Positions 18,028 to 29,000 of a DNA stretch of 64,000 bases are shown here, one piece after another. The stretch is taken from NCBI RefSeq assembly GCF_000378085.1, contig NZ_KB899216.1, positions 1-64,000 on the forward strand, read 5' to 3'. This stretch comes from Hoylesella loescheii DSM 19665 = JCM 12249 = ATCC 15930 (GTDB taxonomy: Bacteria > Bacteroidota > Bacteroidia > Bacteroidales > Bacteroidaceae). Each line of letters opens with the position of its first letter. Positions within the stretch are counted from its first letter, which is position 1. The position numbers were made by a program, and so were the translations under genes. Below the pieces are notes generated by a model, which was not told where the DNA came from, ran no database searches, and saw only the letters and a program-made list of their open reading frames with translations.

Positions 18028-18116
18028 TTGTGGCTAAGGTGCAACAGGGATGCAACCGCATGGCTGTATCCCTGTTCGTCCATCGCCAAACACACCCCAA
18101 CACCAAATTATAAAGC

Positions 18117-18773
18117 ATGAAAAAGTACATTGTAACATCCATTCCCGTAGGCGATGTGAAGGCCGAGAACGTGCCATCGCTGCTCGATAAGGCCGAAATA
18201 GGCTTCGAACCCATTGCCAATGCCAATTGGGCGGAGGCCTTTCCTTGCAAGCCCAATGTGGCTTTTCGTATGGCTTATGCCGGCGATAAGATACTGCTTA
18301 ACTATCAAGTAGAGGAAGACAGCGTGCGCGCTGTTGCTCCCGCAGATAACGGACGCGTATGGGAAGACTCGTGTTGCGAGTTCTTTGTCAGTCCTGCCGA
18401 CGATGGCACGTATTATAATATTGAGTGTAATTGCGCGGGAACGCTCCTCGTTGGTTTCGGTCCTGGTCGCGAAGGGCGACAGCATTTGCCCGAAGACGTG
18501 TTGCAAAAGGTAGACCGATGGTCGTCGTTGGGTCGTCAACCGTTCGACGAAAGGGTAGGGCGATGCCAGTGGCAAATGGCTTTGGTCATTCCCACAAGTC
18601 TTTTTATGCACCACCCCAACCTCGAATTGCAGGGCAACGAGATGCGTGCCAACTTCTATAAGTGTGGCGATAAGACGCAAAAGCCCCATTTCCTATCGTG
18701 GAATCCCATTGCTTTGCCCAAGCCCGACTTCCATTGTCCACCCTTCTTTGGCACCCTTTCTTTCGCTCGCTAA
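18117..18773 (+). CDS. CBM9-like carbohydrate-binding domain protein
   Basis: This 218-residue protein matches the bacterial CBM9-like (DUF1083-type) pattern: FRMAYAGDKILLNYQVEED, then VWEDSCCEFFVSPADDGTYYN, and the end NFYKCGDKTQKPHFLSWNPI. No clear signal peptide is visible, so it may be cytoplasmic. It sits 89 bp after the kinase gene and 29 bp before the helicase gene on the same strand. Its role is unknown; sugar binding is inferred from the fold. Confidence 0.75.
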   Translation: MKKYIVTSIPVGDVKAENVPSLLDKAEIGFEPIANANWAEAFPCKPNVAFRMAYAGDKILLNYQVEEDSVRAVAPADNGRVWEDSCCEFFVSPADDGTYYNIECNCAGTLLVGFGPGREGRQHLPEDVLQKVDRWSSLGRQPFDERVGRCQWQMALVIPTSLFMHHPNLELQGNEMRANFYKCGDKTQKPHFLSWNPIALPKPDFHCPPFFGTLSFAR

Positions 18774-18802
18774 CTCCCTTTTAGCCCCTCGCATCAACCA
18801 AT

Positions 18803-21505
18803 ATGCCCAATACCAAACAAGCTTGGCAACCCGACGAAAGCCAACAACGGGTGATAAATCTACAACAAGGCATTCACCTTGTGTTGGCTCCGCCTGGCTG
18901 TGGAAAGACACAAATACTTACCGAACGTGTGCGCTTGGCTCGCAAAAGCGGTGTAAACTACGCCGATATGCTATGTCTTACCTTCACAAACCGTGCTGCA
19001 CGTGGTATGGTAGAACGCATAAAGGCCAACATCGACGATGTTGCCGCAGCCGAAGTGTATGTGGGTAACGTGCATCGCTTTTGTTCGCGCTTTCTATACG
19101 ACAACGGATTGATTGCCGCCGAAACGTCGGTTATCGACGACGACGATGCCCTGAGCATCCTTGTACGCTACACCGAGGAAGACGAAATGAAGGTGGCCGA
19201 GAGCTTTAAACGCCGTCGCGACTACTTCGAAATTATCTTCCTGTCGCACCTGATGCACCAAATCGCACACGCGCATCCTAAAAACCTGCGCCTGCATGCT
19301 GACTGCTTGTCGGCCGAAGATGTGCATGCCATGCGCAAGTTGTGCGAATTGAGCCATGTAGACTTCACTCCGCAGGCCATGACCGACATCTACCTGCACG
19401 CCTCCACTTACGAAACCATGGTGCAGGGCGCACAGATAGACTATGCGGTGCTTTGTCTTGTGATGGCTCTTTTGCGCAAAATGAAGTTCGCCAAGCAATA
19501 CGAAGACTATAAGCGAGAGAACAAACTGGTAGACTTTGAAGACCTTCTGCTTCTTACTTACGATGCCCTCGTGGCCGATGTAGCGGGTGTTTATCGGCGA
19601 TACGCTTGGTTGCAGGTAGATGAAGTGCAAGACCTTAACCCCTTGCAACTGGCCATTGTCGACGCGCTAACGGCCAAAGAAAACCCCACTGTGATGTTTC
19701 TTGGCGACGAGCAACAGGCCATTTTCTCCTTTATGGGAGCGAAACTCGACACCCTTAATCAACTTCGCCAGCGTTGCGGAACCAATGTTCACCAACTTTC
19801 CGTTAACCATCGTTCGCCCAAATACCTGCTCAACGTGTTCAACACTTATGCCAAGGCCATGCTCAATATCGACGAACGACTGCTACCCGAGGCTGACAAC
19901 AGCGACATGGGCATAGGAAACGAGCTGCAAGTGGTGAGCAGTAACGTGTTGGATACCGAGTATAAGGACGTTGCCCAACTGGCTGGAAACCTGCAAACAC
20001 AAAATCCCAACGAAACAACCGCCATCATCGTGAACGCCAATCGCGATGCCGACGACCTTAGTCGGGCACTTCATGCGCAGGGTTTAAGTCATTTTAAGGT
20101 GTCGGGACAAGACCTCTTCGCCTCGCCCGAGGTAAAATTACTCTTTGCCCACCTTAACATCTTGGCCAACGCCCACAACTTTATTGCTTGGGCTAGGCTG
20201 TTAAAGGGCTTGCGCATATTTGACGGTAACGCCGCTGCGCGTAACTTCGTACAATCCCTTTTGCGCTGTGCCATGCTGCCAACCGACCTGCTTTCGGCCG
20301 ACCTGCCCACCTATATCGAGCGGTTTGCCCATAGTTTCGACACCGAAGAGATTGTGGTTTTCGACACCGAAACCACAGGTTTGAACGTCTTCGAAGACGA
20401 TATTGTGCAGATTGCAGCCGTAAAAATGCGTGCAGGTTGTGTGGTAGAGGGTTCTGCTTTCAATGTTTTCATCAAGACAGAACGCCCCATTCCCGCCATG
20501 CTGGGCGATATTCCCAACCCCATTGTTGCCGAATTGCAGCGCAATACCTGTCTGCCCGCAGCCCAAGCCTTGCAAAATTTTATGCAATATGTGGGCGATA
20601 GCGTGTTGTTGGCTCACAATGCCGACTTCGATTACAACATACTCCGATTTAATTTGCAACGCTATTACCCCTCGATAGACTTGCATGCCACCCATCCCAC
20701 ATACTTCGATTCGCTCAAAATCATTCGTTTGCTCCAACCAGGCCTTAAACAATATAAGCTTAAAGCCCTACTCGAGGTGTTGCATCTGGAAGGAACAAAC
20801 TCGCATTTGGCCGACGAAGACGTGCAAGCCACGGTGAGTCTGGTGGGCTATTGCAGACAAAAGGCTGCTGAAATGATACCTGCCCAGCAGCAATTTCTGG
20901 CTCGTCAGCGTGTGCAACATTGTGCTGCTGTGTTTCGGCAACGTTATGCCGAGCTTTTCAATGCTCACTATGCACAACTCTATCGCATGCCCACCGAAGA
21001 CCAGAAGCCTGCCTTGGTGCGGGTGATGAACGATTTCTACACCTTCCTTATTGAGGAAAACCACATCCAACCTGTGGCAAATATCGCCTACGTTGAGGCT
21101 TATTTGCAGGGCAACATGCTTGTTGGCGACGAGGCACAAGCCTTGGTTCAGCAGCTGCAAGCCCACATCATGGAGCTGAACACCTTGAAAGAGGCCGACC
21201 TTTGCGGTAGCGATTTTATCGCCGAACGCATCTACGTAACCACCATTCACAAGGCTAAGGGGTTGGAGTTTGATAATGTGCTGATATTTGATGCCGTAGA
21301 TGGGCGTTACCCCAACTTCTATACGCGTACCGATGAACGGCAAACCAGTGAAGATGCGCGCAAGTTTTACGTCGCCATGACACGTGCCAAGCGTCGGCTT
21401 TTCATTTCGTGGGCCTTGACGCGCGAGGCATACAACGGCACGTCGCGCCCTTGCGAGCTAACCCCTTTCATGCGTCCTGTGCTGCATCTCTTTGCTGGCG
21501 GTTAG
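18803..21505 (+). CDS. UvrD-type SF1 helicase with an embedded DnaQ-like exonuclease
   Basis: This is a 900-residue DNA-processing enzyme. Motifs in order: Walker A APPGCGKT (residues 29-36), CLTFTNRAARGMVERI, DEVQDLNPLQ (Walker B region, about 272), FLGDEQQAIFSFMGA, then a complete 3'-5' exonuclease domain of the DEDDh class (VVFDTETTGLN at about 517; HNADFDYNILRF at about 610; SHLADEDVQATVSLV at about 672), and finally the helicase motifs V and VI (TTIHKAKGLEF; FYVAMTRAKRRL). The exonuclease is inserted within the helicase rather than fused at an end. It is probably a repair or recombination nuclease-helicase; the specific pathway is unknown. The start is the first ATG, 29 bp after the CBM9 gene. 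Confidence 0.88.
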   Translation: MPNTKQAWQPDESQQRVINLQQGIHLVLAPPGCGKTQILTERVRLARKSGVNYADMLCLTFTNRAARGMVERIKANIDDVAAAEVYVGNVHRFCSRFLYDNGLIAAETSVIDDDDALSILVRYTEEDEMKVAESFKRRRDYFEIIFLSHLMHQIAHAHPKNLRLHADCLSAEDVHAMRKLCELSHVDFTPQAMTDIYLHASTYETMVQGAQIDYAVLCLVMALLRKMKFAKQYEDYKRENKLVDFEDLLLLTYDALVADVAGVYRRYAWLQVDEVQDLNPLQLAIVDALTAKENPTVMFLGDEQQAIFSFMGAKLDTLNQLRQRCGTNVHQLSVNHRSPKYLLNVFNTYAKAMLNIDERLLPEADNSDMGIGNELQVVSSNVLDTEYKDVAQLAGNLQTQNPNETTAIIVNANRDADDLSRALHAQGLSHFKVSGQDLFASPEVKLLFAHLNILANAHNFIAWARLLKGLRIFDGNAAARNFVQSLLRCAMLPTDLLSADLPTYIERFAHSFDTEEIVVFDTETTGLNVFEDDIVQIAAVKMRAGCVVEGSAFNVFIKTERPIPAMLGDIPNPIVAELQRNTCLPAAQALQNFMQYVGDSVLLAHNADFDYNILRFNLQRYYPSIDLHATHPTYFDSLKIIRLLQPGLKQYKLKALLEVLHLEGTNSHLADEDVQATVSLVGYCRQKAAEMIPAQQQFLARQRVQHCAAVFRQRYAELFNAHYAQLYRMPTEDQKPALVRVMNDFYTFLIEENHIQPVANIAYVEAYLQGNMLVGDEAQALVQQLQAHIMELNTLKEADLCGSDFIAERIYVTTIHKAKGLEFDNVLIFDAVDGRYPNFYTRTDERQTSEDARKFYVAMTRAKRRLFISWALTREAYNGTSRPCELTPFMRPVLHLFAGG

Positions 21506-21568
21506 TTTTGCGATACCTTTTTCCACTTTATCTTTCATCCCAACACACATCCATACCATATATAATAT

Positions 21569-23701
21569 ATGCGAGCTAAATTGCTTCTCCTTACGTTTCT
21601 AACCTTCGTGCTTATCACTTTTGCCATTCCCACCATGCCAGGGATATGGCGAACGGCCAAGCTTGCCGATGGAACAGAGATTCGCCTTGAACAAGTGGGC
21701 GACGAAAACCTGCACTATTGGCGCGATGCCCGTGGCCTTTGCTATAATGTAGACGATGATGGCGTGGCTACACCCATCGTCAATATTGAGGCCGTAAGAG
21801 CAGAAACGGCCACCCGAATTGCACAAAACAACGCGCGCCGAGCTGCCGCCGCCACTCGCACAGTAGGCATCTCGCGCCGCCACGTAGGCAAACGCAAGGG
21901 CCTTATCGTGCTGGTTAACTTCAGCGATGTACGCTTTCAGCCTGCGCATACCAAGTCCCTGCTTTCGCGAATGGCCAACGAGGTGGGCTTTACCTATAAG
22001 GACGGACACTGTGGGAGCCTCCACGACTACTTTAAAGACCAGAGCAACGGTCTGTTCGACCTCACTTTCGATGTCGTAGGGCCTGTTCAGCTACGTCACG
22101 ACATGGCTTATTATGGCAAAGACACGCTTAATCTGCGTGGTTCGCGCACCGATGTGCGCGCTGGGCAGATGGTGGCCGAGGCCTGTATGGCCATTAAAGA
22201 CTCTGTGAACTTTCGCGATTACGACTGGGATGGCGACAATGTAGTCGACCAAGTGCTGGTAATCTACGCCGGTTATGGTCAGGCTTCGGGAGGTAGTAGC
22301 AACACCATTTGGCCACACGAGTGGGCTTTGCAACACTCCGATTACGGTCGTGCGTTGGGTATTGACGGCAACATACTGATTAATACCTACGCATGCAGCA
22401 ACGAGTTGAACTACAATACCACCCAGTTAGGCGGTTTCGGAACGGCTTGCCACGAGTTTACCCATTGCCTAGGACTACCTGATATGTACGATACCTCAGG
22501 TAAAGAGAGTCTTGGTATGGGCTTTTACGACTTGATGAGTGCAGGTAATTACAATGGCGAAGGCTATGTTCCGGCGGGCTATACAAGCTACGAGAAGATG
22601 TTTGTAGGCTGGTTAACGCCCCAAGAACTAACGCGCGACACCACCATCACGGGCATGAAGCCGCTAAGCGAACATGGTGAGGCGTTCATCATACGCAACG
22701 ACGCTAATCCCGATGAGTATTACCTGCTGGAGAATAGGCAGCGAAATGGTTGGGATACGCATTTGCCTGGCGAGGGTTTTGTGGTGCTCCACGTAGACTT
22801 CGACCAAATGACTTGGATGACAAATCGCGTAAATGCCACACCCACGCATCAGCGTTGCACCCTTGTTCCTGCCGATAATCGCCAACGAAAGATATGGAAC
22901 GCACAAGATAGCATACCTTATCCGCAAGCTGGCAACGACAGTCTTACGGCCACATCGCTGCCTGCTGCCAACGTGTTTACTTCCGATTTAGACAGTTGTT
23001 ACAAGTTGAACAAGTCGGTGTTGGGCATCAAAATCAACAACGAAGGCCATGCCTCGTTCACTTTCCGCATTGACGAATTACGGCCAAAAGACTTGAAAGG
23101 CGACACGCTTTTTTACGAATCGTTCGACAATTGCCTAGGCAAGGGTGGCAACGACGAACGTTGGGGCGGGTTTATAGGTGCTAGTGGCTTCAAGCCCGAC
23201 CACCAAGGTTGGCGCTTTTCGGTGCCCGAGGCCACGTCGGCAGGCAGTCGTTGCGCCCTGATTGGTACGAGTACGAAGTACGGCATCGTTGAAAGCACCC
23301 CTTTGTTTTACGTTGAAGACGGCAGCACCATTAGCTTTAAGGCTGCTGCATGGAGCAATGAGGATGGACGTTTGACTGTGGCGAGCTTGAATCCCAAGGT
23401 ACAACTATCCAAAACCATGTTCGTTTTGCCCAACCGCACATGGCAAACTTTCGCGCTCACCGTTAAGGGTAGCGGTCTGTTACGCCTCAGTATGCGAAAC
23501 GCTCAACGTCGTTTCTTCCTCGATGAGCTACTGGTTAAGCGTCCCGCCACGTCCTCCATCACCGATATTCCAACTGCGCAGCCCGCCCATCGTACCACCT
23601 CTGGCCGCATATACAGCCTCGATGGCGTATATCTCGGCACCGATATCAAAGTGTTGGGTAAGGGCGTGTACGTTGTGGATGGTAAGAAAGTAGTGAAATA
23701 G
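21569..23701 (+). CDS. Secreted M6-family metalloprotease with type IX secretion tail
   Basis: This is a 710-residue secreted protease resembling immune inhibitor A. It has an N-terminal signal peptide (LLLLTFLTFVLITFA), then an M6 catalytic domain with the zinc motif HEFTHCLGLPDMYD (about residues 294-307) and the family features SLHDYFKDQSNGLFD and GFYDLMSAGNYNGEGYVPAGY. A beta-rich region follows. The last 35 or so residues (GRIYSLDGVYLG; GKGVYVVDGKKVVK) match a type A C-terminal sorting domain for the type IX system, so the protein is probably exported and anchored at or released from the surface. A stem-loop follows at 23771. Confidence 0.87.
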   Translation: MRAKLLLLTFLTFVLITFAIPTMPGIWRTAKLADGTEIRLEQVGDENLHYWRDARGLCYNVDDDGVATPIVNIEAVRAETATRIAQNNARRAAAATRTVGISRRHVGKRKGLIVLVNFSDVRFQPAHTKSLLSRMANEVGFTYKDGHCGSLHDYFKDQSNGLFDLTFDVVGPVQLRHDMAYYGKDTLNLRGSRTDVRAGQMVAEACMAIKDSVNFRDYDWDGDNVVDQVLVIYAGYGQASGGSSNTIWPHEWALQHSDYGRALGIDGNILINTYACSNELNYNTTQLGGFGTACHEFTHCLGLPDMYDTSGKESLGMGFYDLMSAGNYNGEGYVPAGYTSYEKMFVGWLTPQELTRDTTITGMKPLSEHGEAFIIRNDANPDEYYLLENRQRNGWDTHLPGEGFVVLHVDFDQMTWMTNRVNATPTHQRCTLVPADNRQRKIWNAQDSIPYPQAGNDSLTATSLPAANVFTSDLDSCYKLNKSVLGIKINNEGHASFTFRIDELRPKDLKGDTLFYESFDNCLGKGGNDERWGGFIGASGFKPDHQGWRFSVPEATSAGSRCALIGTSTKYGIVESTPLFYVEDGSTISFKAAAWSNEDGRLTVASLNPKVQLSKTMFVLPNRTWQTFALTVKGSGLLRLSMRNAQRRFFLDELLVKRPATSSITDIPTAQPAHRTTSGRIYSLDGVYLGTDIKVLGKGVYVVDGKKVVK

Positions 23702-23770
23702 AAGTAACAGCCAGCCTCACCCCCAACAGCTACAGGCCTCATCCCCAACAACTACCGGCCTCACCTCCAA

Positions 23771-23792
23771 CCCCTCTCCAAGGGGAGAGGGG
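23771..23792 (+). terminator. Stem-loop after the M6 protease, part of a widespread repeat
   Basis: CCCCTCTCC and GGAGAGGGG form a 9-bp perfect stem around AAGG. It is preceded by three CCTCACCCCCAAC-like units (23716-23770). CCTCACC/CCCCTCTCC repeats are common in many bacterial genomes. It may terminate the upstream gene; no T-run follows. Confidence 0.5.
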
Positions 23793-25014
23793 AGTGATAT
23801 GCGTTGCTGCGATGGCTGTGATAACGTTGCACAAAATGAATGAACACCAACTTTCCTATTGCCTGGTTGCGTTGCGTAATAAGCAAGTTGGTACTCGTTA
23901 GTTTTCACAACACAATCATATAATTAAGAAGCTTCCCCATCATAACATGCCATATAAGTTGTAAGTGCATTTCGTTGTCGGCCAACATGTGTGGTATAGG
24001 GGAAATGTTTAGTGAGGCTTTTTTCTTTATTTGTAAATATTTTGCACTGATTTTTAACATTGTGAGCGCCTGTCTAATTCACAAACGCGACATAGGTTTG
24101 CATTTAAACGATTTTCGCGATAGTTTATAATGGGTTGATACAGTGTTATTTGCGCTGTTGTCTGCAATGGCGCGGGAGGCTTTTAAGGGCATTTAGGCAT
24201 GTTTTACTACTAGGTTTGAGTGTTCTGGACGTAAATTCTAAGTTTGCGATTCCTTATCACGTGTTTCCTGTTTTCTATGGCTTGGCGTTGCATTTTCCCA
24301 TTTCTTTCGTTGCATTTTAAGGTAAAACGACGTGTTACCTATAATATGTAACGTTGTTCCATGTGACATGGAACAATGTTCCAGATGATATGGAACGTTG
24401 TTCCAGCTTATATGGAACAGGTGTCCCGCTTATGAAAACCATGGCAATAAGCCTAATAATTCGCTGCAAACGATAATGTTGCACAACTCGTTAGTTTGTA
24501 CATTAGGAGGCGTGGGAATAACGTTGCTTTGTCGTTTGGTGAAATCAGGAGTTGGTAAAACATGAGTGATGGTGGGTGAAATGGGGTGTGACGAGGTGAA
24601 AAAAGAAAGTCGTGAAGATATGCTTTTACCGCTTTTTGCAAATAAACCCTTCTAGAATGGTGTAGAAATATGATGTATGTTTGTAAAGATTAATTACTGG
24701 ATTTAACCTTGTTAGAAAACTAAAGGAAGGATGGGCTTGTTTATTTGATTTGGCTCATTTCGTTGGATTCCCATGTGGAGCAAACCAAGTACACAGCGCA
24801 TTGGCGCACCCCACATCGCTTTTTTGCTCTATCGTGTCACGACCAGCTCCCACTTACACCATATTATATATATGTGCGCATACGCACACACTAGAAGATA
24901 CCCCCTTCTTTCATGGCATTTAGGCAGACAACGTCGGATGACCAATTCTTAACGAACCTTAAATTACGGTACCTTCGTGAACTTTTGGCGTATAACCAAT
25001 AACAAACGGAAGTT
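23793..25014. other. Non-coding region between M6 protease and FecR
   Basis: Apart from the 22-bp array at 24315-24434, no gene is supported; open frames are short. There is an alternating AT/GC stretch at about 24858-24890 (ATTATATATATGTGCGC). No ECF sigma factor gene precedes FecR, although FecR proteins usually have one. Confidence 0.6.
24315..24434 (+). repeat. Four-unit 22-bp palindromic array with leader, copy B
   Basis: Units begin at 24347, 24369, 24391 and 24413. The leader (TTTTAAGGTAAAACG) matches copy C more than copy A. Between units 1 and 2, TTCCATGT-G-ACATGGAA is a perfect 8-bp palindrome. Confidence 0.85.
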
Positions 25015-25968
25015 ATGGTTAAACCCATTGACATATTATATCAGCGATATTTGCGAGGCGAATTGTCGAGCGAGGAGTTGGAGAAGTTTCGGCGATTGGT
25101 TTCCGAAACTACCGATAACGAATTGTGGGACTTGATGTGCCTCGACTTCGTAAACGCTTCGGAAACGACACGGATGCCCTCTGAGGCCAAGCAAAACTTG
25201 CTTGCCAATATCGAACAAGAAACGCAAACGAAACGCAAACCGTGGCTGGTGCGCTATGTGGCAGCAGCCGTTGTGGCGTTGGTTGTGCTTGTTGGAGGCT
25301 ATGCTTGGTATGCCATGAACGATGCTTCGGCAAGCCATTTTGCCACCATCACCGTGAAATCAGGGCAGAAAGCCGGTGCGGTGTTGCCCGATGGGACGCG
25401 TGTCGACCTGAATGGTGGAACGCAATTGCGCTACGATGTAGTGCCGGGGAAACGGCGCGAGGTGCTGCTCTGCAGTGGCGAGGCCTTCTTCGACGTGGCC
25501 AAAGATGCCAATTGCCCGTTTCATGTCAGGGCGAATGGCATGCAAGTGGAGGTGCTTGGCACGCGCTTCAACGTGAAGACGATGAACGGGCGCGTGGAAA
25601 CGGCCCTCTTCTCGGGCTCGGTACGCCTTACGTCTGACAAGTTAGCCAAGGGCTATCGCATGCAACCAGGCCAAAAGGCGGTGTACTTAGACGGCAAGGG
25701 AAGCCTAACCTGGATGCCCAACGACATGCACCGCGATGCGGGATGGAAGGATGGATACCTTGTGTTTAGTTCCACACCGCTGACCGAAGTGCTGCAACAA
25801 GTGGCTAACTGGTATGGTGTGCACTTCGTGTTGGCAAGGCCGCGCATCGGGGGCGACCTGTTAACGGGATCGTTCCATAACGAAACGCTCGAAAGTGTGC
25901 TACACTCATTGAGTCTGCAATACGGCTTTAAATACCGCAAGCAGGGCAAAGATATCATCGTGGAGTGA
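25015..25968 (+). CDS. FecR-type anti-sigma/sensor protein
   Basis: This is a 317-residue single-pass inner-membrane protein. An N-terminal cytoplasmic domain (residues 1-78) is followed by one transmembrane helix (79-99, YVAAAVVALVVLVGGYAWY), a FecR domain (about 110-215; VKSGQKAGAVLPDGTRVDLN, EVLGTRFNVKTMNGR) and a C-terminal DUF4974-like domain (about 240-317; VFSSTPLTEVLQQVANWYGV). FecR proteins receive a signal from a TonB-dependent transporter and act on an ECF sigma factor. The next gene encodes a SusC with the STN signalling domain, the expected partner. No sigma factor gene precedes it here. Confidence 0.9.
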   Translation: MVKPIDILYQRYLRGELSSEELEKFRRLVSETTDNELWDLMCLDFVNASETTRMPSEAKQNLLANIEQETQTKRKPWLVRYVAAAVVALVVLVGGYAWYAMNDASASHFATITVKSGQKAGAVLPDGTRVDLNGGTQLRYDVVPGKRREVLLCSGEAFFDVAKDANCPFHVRANGMQVEVLGTRFNVKTMNGRVETALFSGSVRLTSDKLAKGYRMQPGQKAVYLDGKGSLTWMPNDMHRDAGWKDGYLVFSSTPLTEVLQQVANWYGVHFVLARPRIGGDLLTGSFHNETLESVLHSLSLQYGFKYRKQGKDIIVE

Positions 25969-26052
25969 ATGGCCCAGTCGCGTTTTGGGCTTCGCGCCCC
26001 AACGTCGACAAGCATCTCCCCATGTAACTAGAAACCTAAATACACATCTAAA

Positions 26053-29000
26053 ATGACTAAGAACCGAAGAAGTGGACACAAAGACAGGCGCGTTTGGCTG
26101 CTTGTGGCTTTGCTTTTGTGGATGGTTCAGACCGTAACGGCCCAAACACAGCGCGTTACGCTCAACCTTCACAACGAAGAGGTTGCCACCTTTATCAGGC
26201 AGGTGGAAAAACAAACGCCCTTCACCTTTGTCTATCGCAACAGCGTACTCAACCCTAAGACGCGCGTATCGATGGTGTGCGAGGGCCAACCGTTAGAAAA
26301 AGTGTTGGCGCAAGTGCTGTCACCATTGGGCGTGCAGTTCTCGTTTAACAACAACACTGTGGTGTTGGTGCGCAAGACAGATGAAAGCACAAACCGCCAA
26401 AGCACTCCTAAACAGGGGTCGGCAAGCCGACAACAGGACGGAAAGAAAATCTCGGGCGTGATAAAAGACGACTCGGGCGAACCCATTGTGGGTGCCAGCG
26501 TCATGGTAAAAGGCACTAGCCTTGGCACCATAACCAACGTAGACGGTGAGTTCGCCCTTGAAGTTCCCGCCAATGCAACACTCTCTGTGTCGTATATCGG
26601 CTATGTTCAGCAAGACGTAACCGTGAAGAACAACAATCGCCTACGTATCACCATGACCGAAGACGCTGCCAGAAAGTTGGACGAAGTGGTGGTCGTAGGC
26701 TATGGCACACAAAAGAAAGCTAGCGTAACGGGTGCCATCTCGTCTGTAACGACAAAAGACCTGGTGCAGACTCCGCAAGCCAACATCAGCAATATGTTGG
26801 TGGGAAAGATGCCCGGACTTATCGCCATGCAACGCAGTGGTGCGCCAGGCGAAGACGGTTCTACGCTGTTGATACGCGGTGTGAGTACCTTTACCGACAA
26901 CACCGCACCGCTGGTGATGATCGATGGCGTAGAAAGGCCCAACTATAACGGTGTCGATCCCAACGAAATAGAGTCGATCAGCATTCTTAAAGACGCCTCG
27001 GCTACGGCCATCTATGGTGTTCGTGGAGCCAATGGCGTTATCCTTATCACCACGCGTAAGGGTAAAACGGGCAAGCCCCAGTTGAGTTATTCGGGCAATG
27101 TGGCCATACAACGCCCCACGGCTATTCCCAGTTACCTTAACAGTGCCGATTATGCCACGCTCTATAACGAGGCTCAACGCAACGACACTTATGTGTCGGG
27201 TGCTCCATACATGCCCCGTTTCTCGGATAAGGACATTGAATTATACCGTAATGGAACCGACCCTTTGTTTCATCCCAACATGGATTGGACGGGCGATTTC
27301 TTGCGTAAGAGCACCCTGCGCACCCAGCATAACTTTACGCTAACAGGTGGAACAGACCGCGTGAAGTATTTTGTTTCGGCTGGATATTACTCGCAAGAGG
27401 GTATGTATAACCACACTAAGGTAGACGCCGACCATGACGTAAATGCCCATAACTCGCGTTACAACTTCCGTTCGAACCTCGATTTTGTCGTCACACAAGA
27501 CTTCAAGGCCTCTTTGCAGTTGGCTGCGCAGGTGGAAAACGTGCGTACGCCTGGTTCGGGGAATAGCACCATCTGGCGCGAAATATCGTGGGCCAATCCC
27601 CTAAGCTCACCTGGGCTAATCGACGGCAAAGTGGTTAGGCTGCAAGATGTGCTTGGCGAGCAGAACCCTTACGGCATGTTGCTGGGCAATGGCTATGACG
27701 CCGACAGTAAGAACAATGTGAACACCACCTTGCGATTAGACTACGACCTAAGCCGATGGTTGCTCAAGGGCCTCTCGGTACATGGTAGCATATCGTTCGA
27801 CAGCTATTATTACAGTCGTAAGAAGTTCCGCAAGAGCATTCATTATTATACGCCCGAGCGCGACCCTAATGCTGCTGGGGGCGTGGTGTTCGTTCCTAAG
27901 GAGGAAGAAACGGTGTGGGCTGCCTCGGCCGATTATGGAAAGAACCGCAAGATATACGCCGAATTGGGCTTGCACTACGACCAAAGCTTTGGCAAACACC
28001 ACACTACGGCCCTGTTGCTTTACAACCAAAGCAAGTATTATTCGCCCAATTTGCAGTATCTGGTGCCCAATGCCTACCAAGGTTTGGTGGGTAGGCTCAC
28101 CTACGAATATGCTTCGCGTTATCTGGCCGAGTTCAATATGGGCTACAACGGCACAGAAAACTTCGCCAAGGGAAGGCGCTTTGGTTTCTTCCCCGCAGTG
28201 TCGGCGGGTTGGGTAATTAGTGAAGAGCCCTTCTTTCCAAAGAACGATTACGTGGTGTTCTTAAAGCTTAGGGCCACCTATGGCGAAGTGGGTAACGACA
28301 AGATTGGTGGCGACCGCTTCCTTTATCTACCCTCTTCGTATGGCGATGCAGAAAACAAAGACCTTTACAAATATAATTTCGGTAAGGCTTCGCAACCCGT
28401 TAACTCGCAAATGGTGGTTGAAAACAAGATTGGAAACCCCGAACTGACGTGGGAAAAAGCGCGGAAGCTGAACCTCGGTATAGAGATGAACCTCTTGAAG
28501 AACCATCTCACCGTGGCGTTCGACTTGTTTAAGGAACGTCGCAATAACATCTTGGCCAACCGCAACACGCAACCCATGGTTATCGGAGCTAACTTGCCCG
28601 CCTATAACATGGGTGAAATGGAGAACAAAGGATGGGAATTGGACGTGAATTATCGCAACAACATTCGCGACTTACGCTATTGGGCACGCTTCAATTATTC
28701 GTTCGCGCGCAACAAAGTGCTGTTTAAAGACGAGGTACAGAAGAAATATGCGTACCAAATGGAGACAGGACGGCGAGTGGGACAGTTCTACGGACTGCTT
28801 TTCGACGGATATTATAACTCGTGGGAAGAGATAAACGCCCTTGACCGACCAGTGAGTGCGTGGAACGGAAACAAGTTGCAGCCAGGCGATGTGCGCTATG
28901 TGGACGTGAACAAAGACGGACGTATAGACGACTACGACAGGGTTCCTATTGGCTATTCGCCCACTCCTGAGATCGTTTACGGTTTCTCTTTCGGAGCAAG

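Noticed and set aside
23717..23908. 63-codon minus-strand frame containing LPSPLGEGLEVRP
   Set aside because: This is the translation of the widespread CCTCACC/CCCCTCTCC repeat, a known source of false proteins.
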